DNA of 64,000 nt from Paramecium tetraurelia. Its lineage: Eukaryota; Ciliophora; Oligohymenophorea; Peniculida; Parameciidae. Positions 11,914-22,989 of the stretch are shown here, piece after piece. The position numbers and the translations under genes were made by a program. The number at the start of each line of letters is the position of its first letter. Positions within the stretch are counted from its first letter, which is position 1. The stretch spans positions 14,419 to 78,418 of the forward strand of contig NW_001799021.1 in NCBI RefSeq assembly GCF_000165425.1, written 5' to 3'. The notes beneath the pieces were generated by a model, which worked only from the letters and a program-made list of their open reading frames with translations, was not told where the DNA came from and ran no database searches.

Positions 11914-13211
11914 TCATAAACTGGATAAATTTTAAAAATGAAAACGGGGAGTCAAAATATATCTTGAACTTGCTTCGAAATCATTCATAAAGTCAGTTTT
12001 GAGAGTTCTAATCATTTTAATGAGTAAGATGTTATTTTTAATGTCCTCGTCATGTGTATGCTACTATTAATGGATCAGATTACCAAAGTTGATTCATGTG
12101 CATCAATGTATTCTTCATAGATTTAATGAATATTCTCTTGATTTTCTAATTCAGCTTATATTTCTGCTTAATGATCTTGAATCTATTATTCCATATCTGC
12201 GATCATCTATCCTAATTCTGAAATCTGTTCGTTTAATTTCTCAGTCTTTTCATCAATATGTTCCAACAAGCGTTCATGCAATTCTATTCGTTATTATTCA
12301 GCATTAAAGAGAACGATGTTAGTGTCTGCTAAGTTTTGTTCCCTGAGAATAAGAGAAATGTATTTACATATTTGCAAGCATGTCAATAACATAAGTGACA
12401 TGTTCTAGATTTCCAGTCTATTCTGGAATTTGGGCGAATGACTCTTTAGTTGATAAAGACAAGTACCAATGATTTAACTAAAGGGATTTTATTCTCCCAA
12501 TTACTCCTTAGCCTATGATCGTACCTATACGAATTCTTATCGTATGTCCTCGTAACTAACCTCTAATTCATTGTCCTGCTTAGCAAATTTGGTTTAAGGT
12601 GCAAGATCTGGCATTTTGGGTATCAATTACCCAATCAATCCTTTGGATCTGCGAACGATGCCGCTGGACATGGTTATTTCGCTTCTCCTTCTTTCGAACA
12701 TGGCAACCTAAATATTGGTTGATATTATTGAACTTCGTTTTCTCGAATTTGGACCAATTCAGAAACGGTATTTTCAGTCACTTCTAGAATAGCTTACTTT
12801 TCATCGATAATCTGTGCAAACTTATTGGTGTAATTGGTTAATAGAGCTATTTTATTTTCCAATGAAGTAACTCTATATTTGGAATCCTAGAGCATTCTTT
12901 GGGTTTCCTCAATGTTTTGAAGTTCTATCAAAAGTAATGATGTGTAATGAACCTGTGTCACATTGTTCTTGGAATTCATCCGAAGTAAGTGAGGCAACCT
13001 TGGCTTCCATGCTATTAAGATAAATTAAGAATTATGTTTGATCATGTCCTAGATAATCTCATTGACTAGTACCTTTTCTGAGAAAGGCCCTCACATCTTT
13101 GATCAGATGCTGGCCAACCTGACCTTCACTTGCGATGTTGTCGATATCATCCTTATTTTAACCGACTTAATAAGCAGCTGCTAAGTGTAAAATAAAATGT
13201 ATAAAAATCAT
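11914..13211 (-). CDS. secreted coiled-coil protein, trichocyst-matrix-protein-like
   Basis: Six introns (24, 28, 26, 23, 25 and 20 nt) join into 383 aa. A hydrophobic N-terminus (MIFIHFILHLAAAYQVGQ) looks like a signal peptide. Two long heptad-rich regions follow: about residues 75-135 (CDTELQNIEETQRMLQDSKY onward) and 230-330 (QQRIELHERLLEHIDEKTEK onward), separated by a basic segment. This layout of signal peptide and paired coiled coils resembles Paramecium trichocyst matrix proteins, which crystallise in secretory granules and are exocytosed. The family match is structural, not by a diagnostic motif. The start codon is only 9 bp from that of the divergent PsuG gene. Confidence 0.6.
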
Positions 13212-13220
13212 TAATTATTT
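13212..13220. promoter_or_regulatory. 9-bp divergent intergenic segment
   Basis: Only nine bases lie between the start codons of the minus-strand coiled-coil gene (13211) and the plus-strand PsuG gene (13221). Core promoter elements must overlap coding sequence, or one start is misassigned. Confidence 0.4.
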
Positions 13221-14161
13221 ATGGAAAAATTATTATAGATTTCATAAGAAGTTAGAGAAGCACTCGAGAAGGGTCAAGCAGTAGTAGCTTTGGAGTCAAC
13301 CATAATCACACATGGAATGGAATATCCCACAAATGTTTAGACAGCCTTGGGAGTGGAGGAGGAAATCAGAAACAAAGGAGCTATTCCTGCTACGATCATT
13401 GTCACACAGGGAATCCTTAGAGTTGGATTAAAGTAAGAGGAGATCGAAGAGATTGGAAAGAATAAACACCACTACTAGAAATGTTCAAGGAGAGACCTAG
13501 CATAAATAATAGCATAAAAAGGATATGGAAGTACAACTGTGGCAGCAACCATGATGATTGCTCATATGGCTGGAATCAAAGTATTTGTTACTGGAGGAAT
13601 TGGAGGAGTTCATAGAGGAGCTGAACACACTTTTGATATCTCTGCAGATTTGGTTGAATTGGGATAAACTCCAGTTGCTGTTGTTTGTGCTGGTGCCAAG
13701 TCCATTTTAGACATTCCAAAAACCTTAGAGTATTTGGAAACCTAAGGAGTTCCTGTCGTTGGATACAAAACTAAACATTTCCCCAACTTTTTCACTCCAG
13801 ATTCAGGTTTGTTCTGCAGTACATCTGTGGATTCCAGTCAGGAGGCCAGTGAGTTAATTAAAGCACAATTTGAGTTGTTGAAGCTTAAGAATGGAATCCT
13901 CTTTTGTGTGCCAGTGCCTTAAGATTAAGCAGCAGATGGTTAGATTGTACAGTAGGCCATTGATAAAGTATTTGTTTACATTCAAATTAGGCACTCAAAG
14001 AGTTGGATGAAAAGAATGTCAATGGTGCTTTGGTTACTCCATTTCTATTGAAGAGAGTCAATGAAATTACTGATGGGATGAGTTCAAAATCTAATGTTGC
14101 TTTAATTAGAAATAATGCAAGAGTAGGAGCTGAGATTGCTATTTAATTGTGTTAAAAATGA
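13221..14161 (+). CDS. psuG: pseudouridine-5'-phosphate glycosidase
   Basis: One 23-nt intron (13968-13990) gives 305 aa, the usual PsuG length. The enzyme reversibly splits pseudouridine 5'-phosphate into uracil and ribose 5-phosphate, the second step of pseudouridine degradation. Conserved blocks are intact: [11 protein letters not shown] (catalytic Glu), KCSRRDL (Lys that forms the ribose adduct), [20 protein letters not shown] (Asp), [24 protein letters not shown] and [13 protein letters not shown]. No mitochondrial presequence is obvious. The partner pseudouridine kinase is not next to it and not fused, unlike in many bacteria and some eukaryotes. High identity to the bacterial pattern is notable. 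Confidence 0.93.
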
Positions 14162-14173
14162 TTAATAAATAAT

Positions 14174-14570
14174 TCATGAGTAAAAATCTATTATAATACC
14201 CAAATACCAAGTAATTTACAATGTGTAATATGTTAACCACAATGAATCTTATAATTAATACAGTGTCTTGAACTTTGGATAATTACTAAAGTGTAGTATT
14301 GAAAGTGGCACTAAAGTCAACCAAGCCAACACAGTAGAGAATACACTACTCTAAATTGTGCTCAGACTTAACAATCCTTTATATTTTTTGATTTATACCT
14401 GATATCCCATACAAAAAGACTCTTCTACTTGTGTATTCTCCTTTATATTTAAAATTGAAGCACGAACTCAAAAACAAAGTTGTGTAATGCAATAAAAACA
14501 TAATTAAAATTGCTATTGCTACTGCCATCCTTTTTGGAATGAAATTTTCATCATCTTTTGAAATACTCAT
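14174..14570 (-). CDS. small multi-pass membrane protein, unknown
   Basis: One 22-nt intron with AAG acceptor gives 124 aa. After a charged N-terminus (MSISKDDENFIPKR) there are three or four hydrophobic segments (MAVAIAILIMFLLHY near residue 15; VFSTVLAWLTLVPLSIL near 75; ITWYLGIIIDF at the end). No family recognised. The gene converges on psuG with 12 bp between stops. Confidence 0.5.
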
Positions 14571-15438
14571 TAATAAGCTTAATATTATTAATGGAACAAT
14601 TTACTTGGCTTGAAATTTGTCTTATACCTAACCATAAGGTCTACTTAACCAAATAGAGTTCTTCAAAAGCCATCTAAATCAATTCGTATAAGATTCAAAT
14701 TTTTATGGAAAAAATTCAAAAAAGTCCTCCATAGTATATAAACCTTTACGTCAAACCTTTAAGATATTCTCCAAAAATAAAACTTCTTTGTAGCTCAATA
14801 AACTGAATACTATTATTTGCTATCTTCAATATCCACTCTATAATATTTAACAGAGCACCTTTTACATAAAGGAATAACTTAGAAATATTGAATTCTGTGA
14901 TCAATCTCTACAATTCTGAATCCAGTTTATCCAATTCATGGAACCTATTTAAATTCTCAATGTGGAGAGTTTAATTGACTTCTTTATACTTCTAAAATTG
15001 AAATACTGATATAACTAAAGCACTTATAAAACTAAACTAAAGCTCTTACAAAATCAAGAAAGAACTTAATAAAATTTGAAGTAAGAACCCTTAATTACAA
15101 ATATTTTCGTAAATATAGGTAATTCCAATTGTAAATCCCATTTTTTATACAGAAACACCCTTTCTATAAGTGCAAGTCAAGCCATGGTAATATATATTGA
15201 AAATTTGGTATATCAGTAGAATTGTCTTTCTTCAATCCAAGAACGATTGGAAATATTAATGATATATCAACCCTTCCAATCTATCATAGTTCTAATTGAA
15301 GATTTAAAGAATTTAAGAACCATATTGCTATGCATATTAGACTAATAATTTATAATAAACCTAAGGGAAAGACCTATTTGTGCTTTTAAATTATATAAGT
15401 GAAAAATGATTATATGATGTTAATATAAAATTAATATT
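14571..15438. other. ambiguous region, fragmentary open frames on both strands
   Basis: A minus-strand open frame of 141 codons (14716-15141, start MGFTIGIT) and plus-strand open frames (ATG at 14591; another at 15184-15404) overlap here. None shows a domain, and no set of short introns joined the plus-strand pieces. This could be one unrecognised gene, a decaying gene, or chance frames under a one-stop code. Confidence 0.3.
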
Positions 15439-15899
15439 TCAAAGTTGATCACGGACTTTTAAGTAAGCTTATAAATCAAAGTCTGGATCATCAAACTATT
15501 CTTTAAAAGTTATATTATACTAATACCTTCTCCCTAAAGGTCTTCTTCCTATCCTTCACTATCACTTGAACTGGAATCTTCTTCTTCTTCAGGCTAATAA
15601 TCTTAGTCATAATCCTCTTCATTTTGTTCCTAAGGTTGTTAGAAAAATTATTAAGTATTCATTTGTATTGGGGCCTATTAAAATACAAGATTAGGGTTAA
15701 ATTGGTTTTATTGTGCTATCAAATTCGTTCCTTAATTCCAAAACTAGGGTTGTTAGAATTATTAAAATTAGTTGTTGAAAGGGTTCATGGTGTTATTGGG
15801 AACACTGTAAAAATGTTAAGATTGATCAGGAGTAAAGAGAAATGGATTTTGGAAGCAAGGAGTCGAATTGGCTTGGGAGTTGTGGTTTTCAAATTCCAT
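15439..15899 (-). CDS. small Q/N/P-rich protein with acidic tail, unknown
   Basis: One 26-nt intron with an AAG acceptor gives 144 aa. The N-terminal two thirds are rich in Asn, Gln, Phe and Pro (NNQFQQFQQPQFWNQG). The C-terminal part is strongly acidic (EEEEDSSSSDSEGQEEDLQ) and ends FDDPDFDLQAYLKVRDQL. No known domain; disorder is likely. Many Gln codons are TAA or TAG. Confidence 0.6.
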
Positions 15900-16763
15900 A
15901 AGCGCGAAATTTTATTAATATTAAAATACAGATAACTTTTAATATATATAAATCTCTAATAATAAACTATTAGATTTACAACATAATTTATACAGTATGC
16001 TGGAGAGAAATTACGGGTATATTTTTAATAATAACTCAAAGCAAGATAAAAAGGAATGGAAAAGGATTAAAAAATATTACAATATATTTTAGATAGAATA
16101 TTCTTCAAAAATTAATAAATAATAAAAATGATCTTTTTAGTTAGATATATATTAATGAATTATAGGAATTAATGTATTTTATTGGCATCAAATAGAGGGT
16201 ATACATAAGTTAAATATATGTTTTATGTAGACGAATTGGATTATTTAACATATTTTATAGATAACAAAATAATAATCATTCTAGAATATCGATGAGATGA
16301 ATGGGTTAAAAAGATGCTTACAATATTAATATAACTTTATTTCAAATTAATAGTCAAGTGTAAGGATATAAAAAGGTTTTTATAATTATTAAATTAAAAT
16401 TCCTAAAATTGATATCTTAAATTCTATTAGACAAGATAGATAATAAACTTATATAAACTAAATTATACAACTAATAATATAAAATCTAAGAGCTTTTATC
16501 ATGATGAAAAATTATAAAAATTAAATCTTATAAAAGTAGACGATCATAAATTCAGTGATATATATAAAGCTCACAATAGTATGGGTAAGTTAAATATCAG
16601 TATATCTTGAAATAGAGTTAGAACATATTTTAAATCCGTGACCATTTGATAACTTGTTTGTTTCATCAAATTGATATTAATTTAAAAATAATCATTTTTC
16701 TAAATTGCAAACTTTTTGAATACCCTTCAAGAATTTAAATATCATAAATTAAGCTTAAATAAA
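15900..16763. other. AT-rich intergenic, no gene seen
   Basis: About 860 bp of very AT-rich sequence between divergent genes. Scattered short open frames, none convincing. Confidence 0.45.
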
Positions 16764-17876
16764 ATGAGAGGGCAGCAAGAAAATTATCTTTTCCAAATTA
16801 AGCAATTTGATCAAGATCTGCTTTAGATTGATTATAAATGCAATAAGCGGTTATTCTCTTTAAAAGAGAGAGTGAATTCAAATAATAATAACACTTCCTT
16901 TATCACATAAAATTTAAATTAATCTTATTAAAGAGCTGATTTAAAAATGGAGACCGCCTAAAATCAATTTACTCCAATTACTCATTTGCAAGTTCAAAGT
17001 AAACAGGATTTGGGAATAGAGAGACAGTTTTAAGAAGTGTATTAATCATCATAAGAAAGCAACAAAGAACTATATAATATTAAATGTATTCATAAAATAA
17101 AAAAGGAGAATTAATATTCTTCATAAAAGAAAAGGAAAACCTAAAAACGACCTTTTCAATTAACCAGAATACCCGAATGCTCAAGAGCAGCCAACATAAC
17201 CTTGATATTTAGAGAAAGTGAAAAAAGCATGGAACTCAAAGATTACTCTTTGAATTTGATAAATACGTGCTATCAATTAAAGCAATAGATTCTATGCGAA
17301 TTATTGCAAAAACAGCTTTTCATAACTCAAAAGATTAAAGGCTATATTGAGTGCTCTAGATTATTAGTAAATGGAAACATATTTGAAGATTAGATGTTAC
17401 TTAATGAAATCAGACATCCTATTTTGATTGAGATATTTTAGTTTAAGACTCCAAATTTCAACCAAGATTATCATTATTAGTTCAATCATGAGTAAGTATA
17501 CCAAAATTAGTATGATGGTTTAAGAGTGTAAAATTTATAAATTATGTATAATAATAAGCAAATAAATTGGTCAGGAATTGTTGATATTTCTCATATTGAT
17601 TTTGAGGAGATTTTGAAATTAGAAAATGGCTATGAATTATACAATATCAACAAGTTGGGTTATTTTAGGATACCAAATTAAGGTAAGAAGTTGAATTGCA
17701 AAAGAATGGTCAAACTTAATGTTCCTGAGGAATTGCTCATACTGACCACTGATGACAACGGAAATAGGGATAAATCATACTTGATGAGGAAGTTATCTGA
17801 ACAATGTAAACTGTTGAATTAAGAGTTTGTTAGTTTAGATAATGAAAGTAGATATTATGAATTCATTGAACAATGA
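16764..17876 (+). CDS. hypothetical 370-aa protein, weakly Nup98-autopeptidase-like C-terminus
   Basis: A single exon of 371 codons ending in TGA at 17874-17876, long enough to be unlikely by chance. The N-terminal 120 residues are polar and basic. Residues 250-330 (NWSGIVDISHIDFEEIL, YELYNINKLGYFRIPNQGKK, LNCKRMVKLNVPEELL) recall the beta-sandwich of the nucleoporin Nup98 autoproteolytic domain, but the HFS cleavage motif was not seen. This resemblance is tentative. The stop is 44 bp from that of the convergent coiled-coil gene. Confidence 0.55.
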
Positions 17877-17920
17877 TTATTTTACTTAAAGAGATTAAAA
17901 ATTGATTAATTTATAAATAT

Positions 17921-18739
17921 TCAGGAATTCGTAGACTTCCTCAAAATGTCCATCATTTTAATTAAGTCTTCAATCTGCTAATTCCATAACACTTATTATT
18001 CTTTATTTTGAGTGTTTAATTGCTGGATTTAAGTAACCAAGATATCATTATTTTTTCTTAATTGCAAATTCTCCTATTTCATCTAATGTATTAAATCCTA
18101 ATTGATTTGATACTTTGCTAGTGATTCTGAGATTTTCTCAATTTGTATTTGCATCTGCTCCTTCTATTGCTTTAATTTGACCCTTTGCTTTTCGCTTTCC
18201 AAGAGCTTATCCTCTAATTCATTGATAATCTTCTTGCTGAAATCATCTTTAGCATTGCTATTTTTCAGAGTGTAGATTTGTTATTCTGCTTGATTCAATT
18301 TATTTTGCAGTTCTTCGACCTAGGCTCCAGTATAACCAGACGCACTTAGCGATTATATATTTTCAGCATAATCAACTAAAATAGTTTTGATTTATTCATT
18401 CAACTGTGACGGTAAGATGTTGCTTTTGAATAGGGTCTAGAATTAGGATGTATAGAAATCAAGTAATTATGAAAAGGTTTGTGGTTTGAGAAATTTCTTA
18501 TTGCCTGAGTTTGGTAAAGATTGTTAAGTTTGTTTTTTACCTGACGACTGATTGGACTATTTTAAACTCTTAGTAGTTTGGGGCTGAGGTGAATTCTTAT
18601 TGACATTATTTACTCTCTTCTATTCTTAAGAGCTTTCTGAAGATGATGAGTGATTCCTTTCTGGCTTTTTCAATTTCTATTCGCTGTATCTAGATGCACT
18701 CTAGGTTGTCTTCTTCCATTTTTCAATTAATGAATCCAT
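17921..18739 (-). CDS. coiled-coil protein, unknown
   Basis: A single exon, 272 aa. An N-terminal Ser/Lys/Gln-rich segment of about 110 residues is followed by a continuous coiled coil from about residue 140 to 260 (EELQNKLNQAEQQIYTLKNS, KIINELEDKLLESEKQRVKL). Heptad leucines are clear. Probably a cytoskeletal or scaffold protein. No family recognised. Confidence 0.65.
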
Positions 18740-19151
18740 TAATATTACTTAATAATTTATTATTTAAATTATAACGACGCATAAATAAATATATATAATA
18801 ATAATAGATTGTTTTTTAGAGTGTTCTCATGATCCAAATGCAAATCTAACATTAATAGATTCTTTAAATCTACTTACATATCTCCTGTGGGCAATTGAAT
18901 AAAGAGCACTTATTTTTTATTAGTAGATAAATATATGAAACCAAAATTACAATGGTTTTGAGTAAATTGGTTAATCATCCCTTGAAAATACTCTCCTTTA
19001 CTTTTCATACAGAAATAACAAAAATATAATAAATTTATGAATTTTTGCCATTCAGTTTTTCCTTGCTTTTATTAAAGTTATAACTAATAGAATATTTTAT
19101 AATGTCCTATTTGTTTGTATTGTTGGAATAGGACAATAATTATATAAAGTT
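18740..19151. other. intergenic, no gene seen
   Basis: About 410 bp between divergent genes, AT-rich; nothing recognised. Confidence 0.45.
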
Positions 19152-19550
19152 ATGGCTAATTAATTACCCCCTGGTGGTTTAAATAAGGGCTTGGTTGTAT
19201 CCTTACAATGTTCCTGTCCCCCTGGTTGTTAGTGTAATTCAAGAGATATTAGAAATTGGCATCATAAAGTCTGTGGTTGCCCATCCTTCATTAACGAATT
19301 CGGAGATATTTTTTGCAAAAACTTCAAAGACAAGCCAGAATGCTAAGGTTATTTTATCTAGCATGCATAATTTCAGTGTTCTATTGCCTAAAGAAATGAT
19401 ACTTGGATCGGTTATAGAAATGCAGCTTAATTTATGATGGCCTTGGCATAAGGAATATAGGCAGCAGAATTTCAACTTAAGAACGATAAAAACCTTGTTC
19501 ATTTTACAGCAACCTTGAATAAGGAAGTATAGAGGAGATGGAATAGTTGA
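19152..19550 (+). CDS. small Cys/His-rich protein, unknown
   Basis: A single exon of 132 aa, start MANQLPPGG. The N-terminal half carries nine cysteines in spaced pairs: CSCPPGCQC near residue 20, then WHHKVCGCPSF, IFCKNF, PECQGYF and FQCS. This suggests a zinc-binding or disulfide-stabilised module. There is no signal peptide, so zinc binding is more likely. The C-terminal half is helical (AAQFMMALAQGIQAAEFQLK). The correct frame is betrayed by the ordered cysteines; the other two frames over the same DNA lack them. No family recognised. Confidence 0.55.
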
Positions 19551-20487
19551 GTTTCTACATCTATATATATATAAACAAATGTATTCATTTAAGCCTTCTT
19601 TTCGCCAAAAAATTTGTATTTGATCCTTTGATAAGGAAGAACCAAAGGGAGATTAGACTTTAAGTTTAAAATAAATAGAATATAATTTATTATTAAATTG
19701 GTTACCAAATATAAAATCATTTCTATTTTTAATACCTAAAATACCAGTATCGTAAAAGGAGTCATTATTCTATATTACATCTTTAGTAAAGTAGCCTTCT
19801 TTCATTTTTACCAATTTTAATTCGAACTAATACAGAAAGGAATATCAATTTAGTGTTCTGGTGAATTATATAGAAGTAATTTTAAGAATTAAAAACCAAA
19901 CTTAACCAGGGGTATAATCAAAAATAGATCGGTTTCTAAACTTTCTATCCTATTTCTTAAAGTTTTGAGTCAGGCCTTTGTGAAAAAAGGGTAACCTTGT
20001 TATCAACTTAAATGAAAGTTTAATGTATTATAAGAGTATAATTATACTATTCTTATTTGTATAAGTATCTATGTATACATTATAACTTGTATATGTTAAA
20101 AATATTCAAGTAGTTTTACACTAAAAAATTAAGATTAACTTTATTCTTTTATTATTAATATATATGTATGATATTATTAGAAAATTAATCATTTTTATTT
20201 GATTTGGAAGCATCAAGCTTTAATTAGACAAGGACGTTGACAAATGACTGAGATCTATTGAAAAAACATCCAAAAAAAATACATTATTCTAATTATATCT
20301 CTATGTTCAGTCTTTGGTATTTTCAGTTATCATAATAAAATGTTTTTGTCTATTATTGTACCTTGAGTTAATTTAGATAAATGTTAATAATCAAATAGAT
20401 AGGCGTAATTTGGATAAAGAAAAATTATATTTATTTGTTTTGATGATTTTCAGTCTAAAGTATTATTTATATTTATTATTAAAACAG
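19551..20487. other. AT-rich intergenic, no gene seen
   Basis: About 940 bp between two plus-strand genes. One plus frame stays open for roughly 120 codons from about 19400 to 19866 but is low in information and has no start or domain. Confidence 0.4.
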
Positions 20488-22200
20488 ATGAAGCATCATT
20501 ACGAAAGTGATGAAGATGATGAGGAGCTGAAAGTAATGGATCTACAAAATGTTAGGTTGGAGACATAATTTAAGGAAGATTCAGTATAAGTTAGAAAATT
20601 GGAGAGGGTTCCTTCGGGTAGGTGTATAAAGTGATAGATCAGAAAAGTGGGGATCAAGTGATGGCAATGAAAGTAGAGGTAGAGGAGGAAGATTACAGTA
20701 TGTTGGAGAAGGAAATCAAAGTGTTGATCGAAATGAGGTAGAGAGTAGGATGTTAATTATTAGAAAAAAAACTGGATTCCCTTAAATAAAGTTTTATGGA
20801 TAGGAAAAGAGATTTACCTATTGCATAATGACAATGCTAGGAAAGAATTTGGAGTCAGTGGTGAGAAAGTGCGGAGGCAACTTTGATTTGGGGACATCCT
20901 TAAAGATCGCAATTCAAGTAGGTCATCGATACAATATATAGTTAATAGATGATAGATAGAATCGAAACCCTCCACAATTGTCGTTTCTTGCATAGAGACA
21001 TCAAACCTGATAATTTTGTACTTGAAGCAGGACCATCACCGAAACTGATTTATTTGATTGATTTTGGACTGTCTAAACACTACATAGTAATTAGATGTAA
21101 CTAACATAGAACTCAAAAGGGGATCACATCCAATATATCAAGAAAGCAGGTTTGATTGGAACAGCCAGATACGCCAGTATCAGTGCTCATGATGAAATGG
21201 AATAAGGAAGGAAGGATGATTTAGAAAGTATCGGCTATGTCTTGATATATTTGGCAAGTGGTACGCTGCCATGGATGAATTTGCAGATTGAATAGAAGGA
21301 TTTAAAATATGCTAAAATTCATCATATGAAGAAGACCATCAAGCCTGATGTTTTGTGTGCCAAATTACCAAGAGTATTATATATATTTAAATCATAAGTG
21401 TTTCACAAAGTTCATGCAAGATGTCAGAGGCTATGAATTTAAATAATAACCAAATTACTAATTATTGAAGAGTTACTTCTCAGAGGAATTGGAGTAGATT
21501 CAAAAGGAACGGAAGGGATAATTTCAGTATGATTGGGAGAAATTACCCGAGTATTAATAAAAGAAGAAGCACCTTACAGTTCATATAATGTAATAAAGTA
21601 GCAAAGAGGAAAAGGTGAATTTGATCAAATAGAAGGAACCACCAAGAGTAATTCCTTAGACTTTCGAATAAATCATGCAAGATACTAAGAAAAAGAAAAG
21701 CACTAAAAAAACAACTAGTCATAAGACAAAGAAGAAAGATCCAATTATGATAAATATAGCAGAACCAGATAGTCCTGCTTAAATGCCGTCATTTGGAATA
21801 TTAAATCTTAAGCCATATCAATAATAAAATTCATTCTTACAAATACCTTAATTAAACTCAAGTGGATTAATAGATTATTTGCCCTCGTTGAATCCCTCAG
21901 TAGCCACATCAAAGATGAACAACTATCATTAGAGTGAAGATGTGGTTAGTGAGGGTAGATTGCCAATTTGGGAATTGGGAGATGGTCAAATTCCAGGATT
22001 TTAGAAGATGATTGGTTATGTGACCAAAGGAATAAAAAAACCAAATGCTGATTTTTAAAGGAAAACCAGGAAAGCTCATACATGTATGCACATATTTCTT
22101 ATTTTTAGAGATTGATACTATAAAAAAGATGTCGTAAAATTTAGTTCAACCGAAAACAATAAAAGGAGATGATGAGGGGATTCCTGAGGGATTGGATTGA
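20488..22200 (+). CDS. casein kinase 1 family protein kinase
   Basis: Six introns (23, 26, 31, 23, 25 and 25 nt) give 519 aa. The kinase domain occupies about residues 15-305: GEGSFGQVYKV (glycine loop), AMKVE (catalytic Lys), YCIMTMLGKNLESVVRKCGG, HRDIKPDNFVL (catalytic loop), LIDFGLSKHY (DFG), then GTARYASISAHDEMEQGRKD, a CK1-specific signature replacing APE, and WMNLQIEQKD. The C-terminal 200 residues are basic and Gln-rich. Ciliate CK1 genes form large families acting in cilia and cell-cycle control. The final 25-nt intron replaces an earlier in-frame TGA and extends the protein to EGLD. The Rab21-like gene converges with 53 bp between stops. Confidence 0.92.
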
Positions 22201-22253
22201 TTCTATAATATAGAATATAAAATATATATTGATTAAGAATTCCGTATTGTAAT

Positions 22254-22963
22254 TCAACAACATCCATCGTTTTTTGAGTTTGATTTCTTAGTGTCCTTAA
22301 CATCTTTGATTTAGAGACCTTTCTTTTTCTTGCCTTTGCTTTCTTAAGCTTAAACTTTGATTGAGATGCCTAATGTAATCGGAACAATAATACTTTCGCC
22401 TAAAGCTCTAAACAATTCAGTGATGCCTAGCCCTGCTTTGGCCGATGTAAAGAAATGCTTAGCTCCTATCTTTTTACAATACTCTTCGACTTCGTTTTTA
22501 TCAATTTGCATTTAATTCTTCATGTCACATTTATTGCCTGCAACCACGATTGAAATATCCTTGGTTCCAAATTGTCTTAATTCTTCCACCCATTTTTCGA
22601 CCTATGAGTTGATTTGAAATGTTCTACTTTGAGAAATGACTCTTTGTAAGTGACATCATAAACAAGAACAGCTCCATAAGCATCTCGATAATATACGGTG
22701 GTCAGTGCATGAAATATTTCTTGGCCAGCAGTGTCCTTTAGAAATGAAAGATTGACATACCCAGATGGCCAATTTGATGTCCTTACCACCTCCCAGGTCC
22801 ACAACTTTATCAAAGTAGGTGGCATTGACAGATGATTCCTAATTCTCATTAAATTGATCCTAGCAATATCTCAAAGTCAAACAAGTCTTGCCTACTCTGC
22901 CTAAAGATTAAATGAATATGACTGACCCTCTCCAAGCATCACAATCTTTATTGGTGCACTCAT
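22254..22963 (-). CDS. Rab21-like small GTPase
   Basis: Three introns (26, 25 and 26 nt) give 210 aa. G1 is GEGRVGKT, split by the first intron; G3 is DTAGQE; G4 is NKCD; G5 is TSAKAG. The chain ends in CC, the double-geranylgeranylation signal of Rab proteins. [20 protein letters not shown] resembles Rab21, an early-endosome and phagosome Rab. Note G1 has E where Ras has G at position 12 equivalents, as is common in Rab21 (GEG). Upstream lies the convergent CK1 gene. Confidence 0.9.
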
Positions 22964-22989
22964 TCAATTTAATATTTATATATATATAA

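Noticed and set aside
15624-15935. Leu/Val-rich plus-strand frame of about 100 codons
   Set aside because: Antisense of the Q/N/P-rich minus-strand gene, which has a clean start, intron and acidic end.
19195-19502. Frames on both strands that briefly resembled a reverse-transcriptase or membrane fragment
   Set aside because: The third frame carries an ordered Cys-rich protein with its own ATG; the others are shadows.
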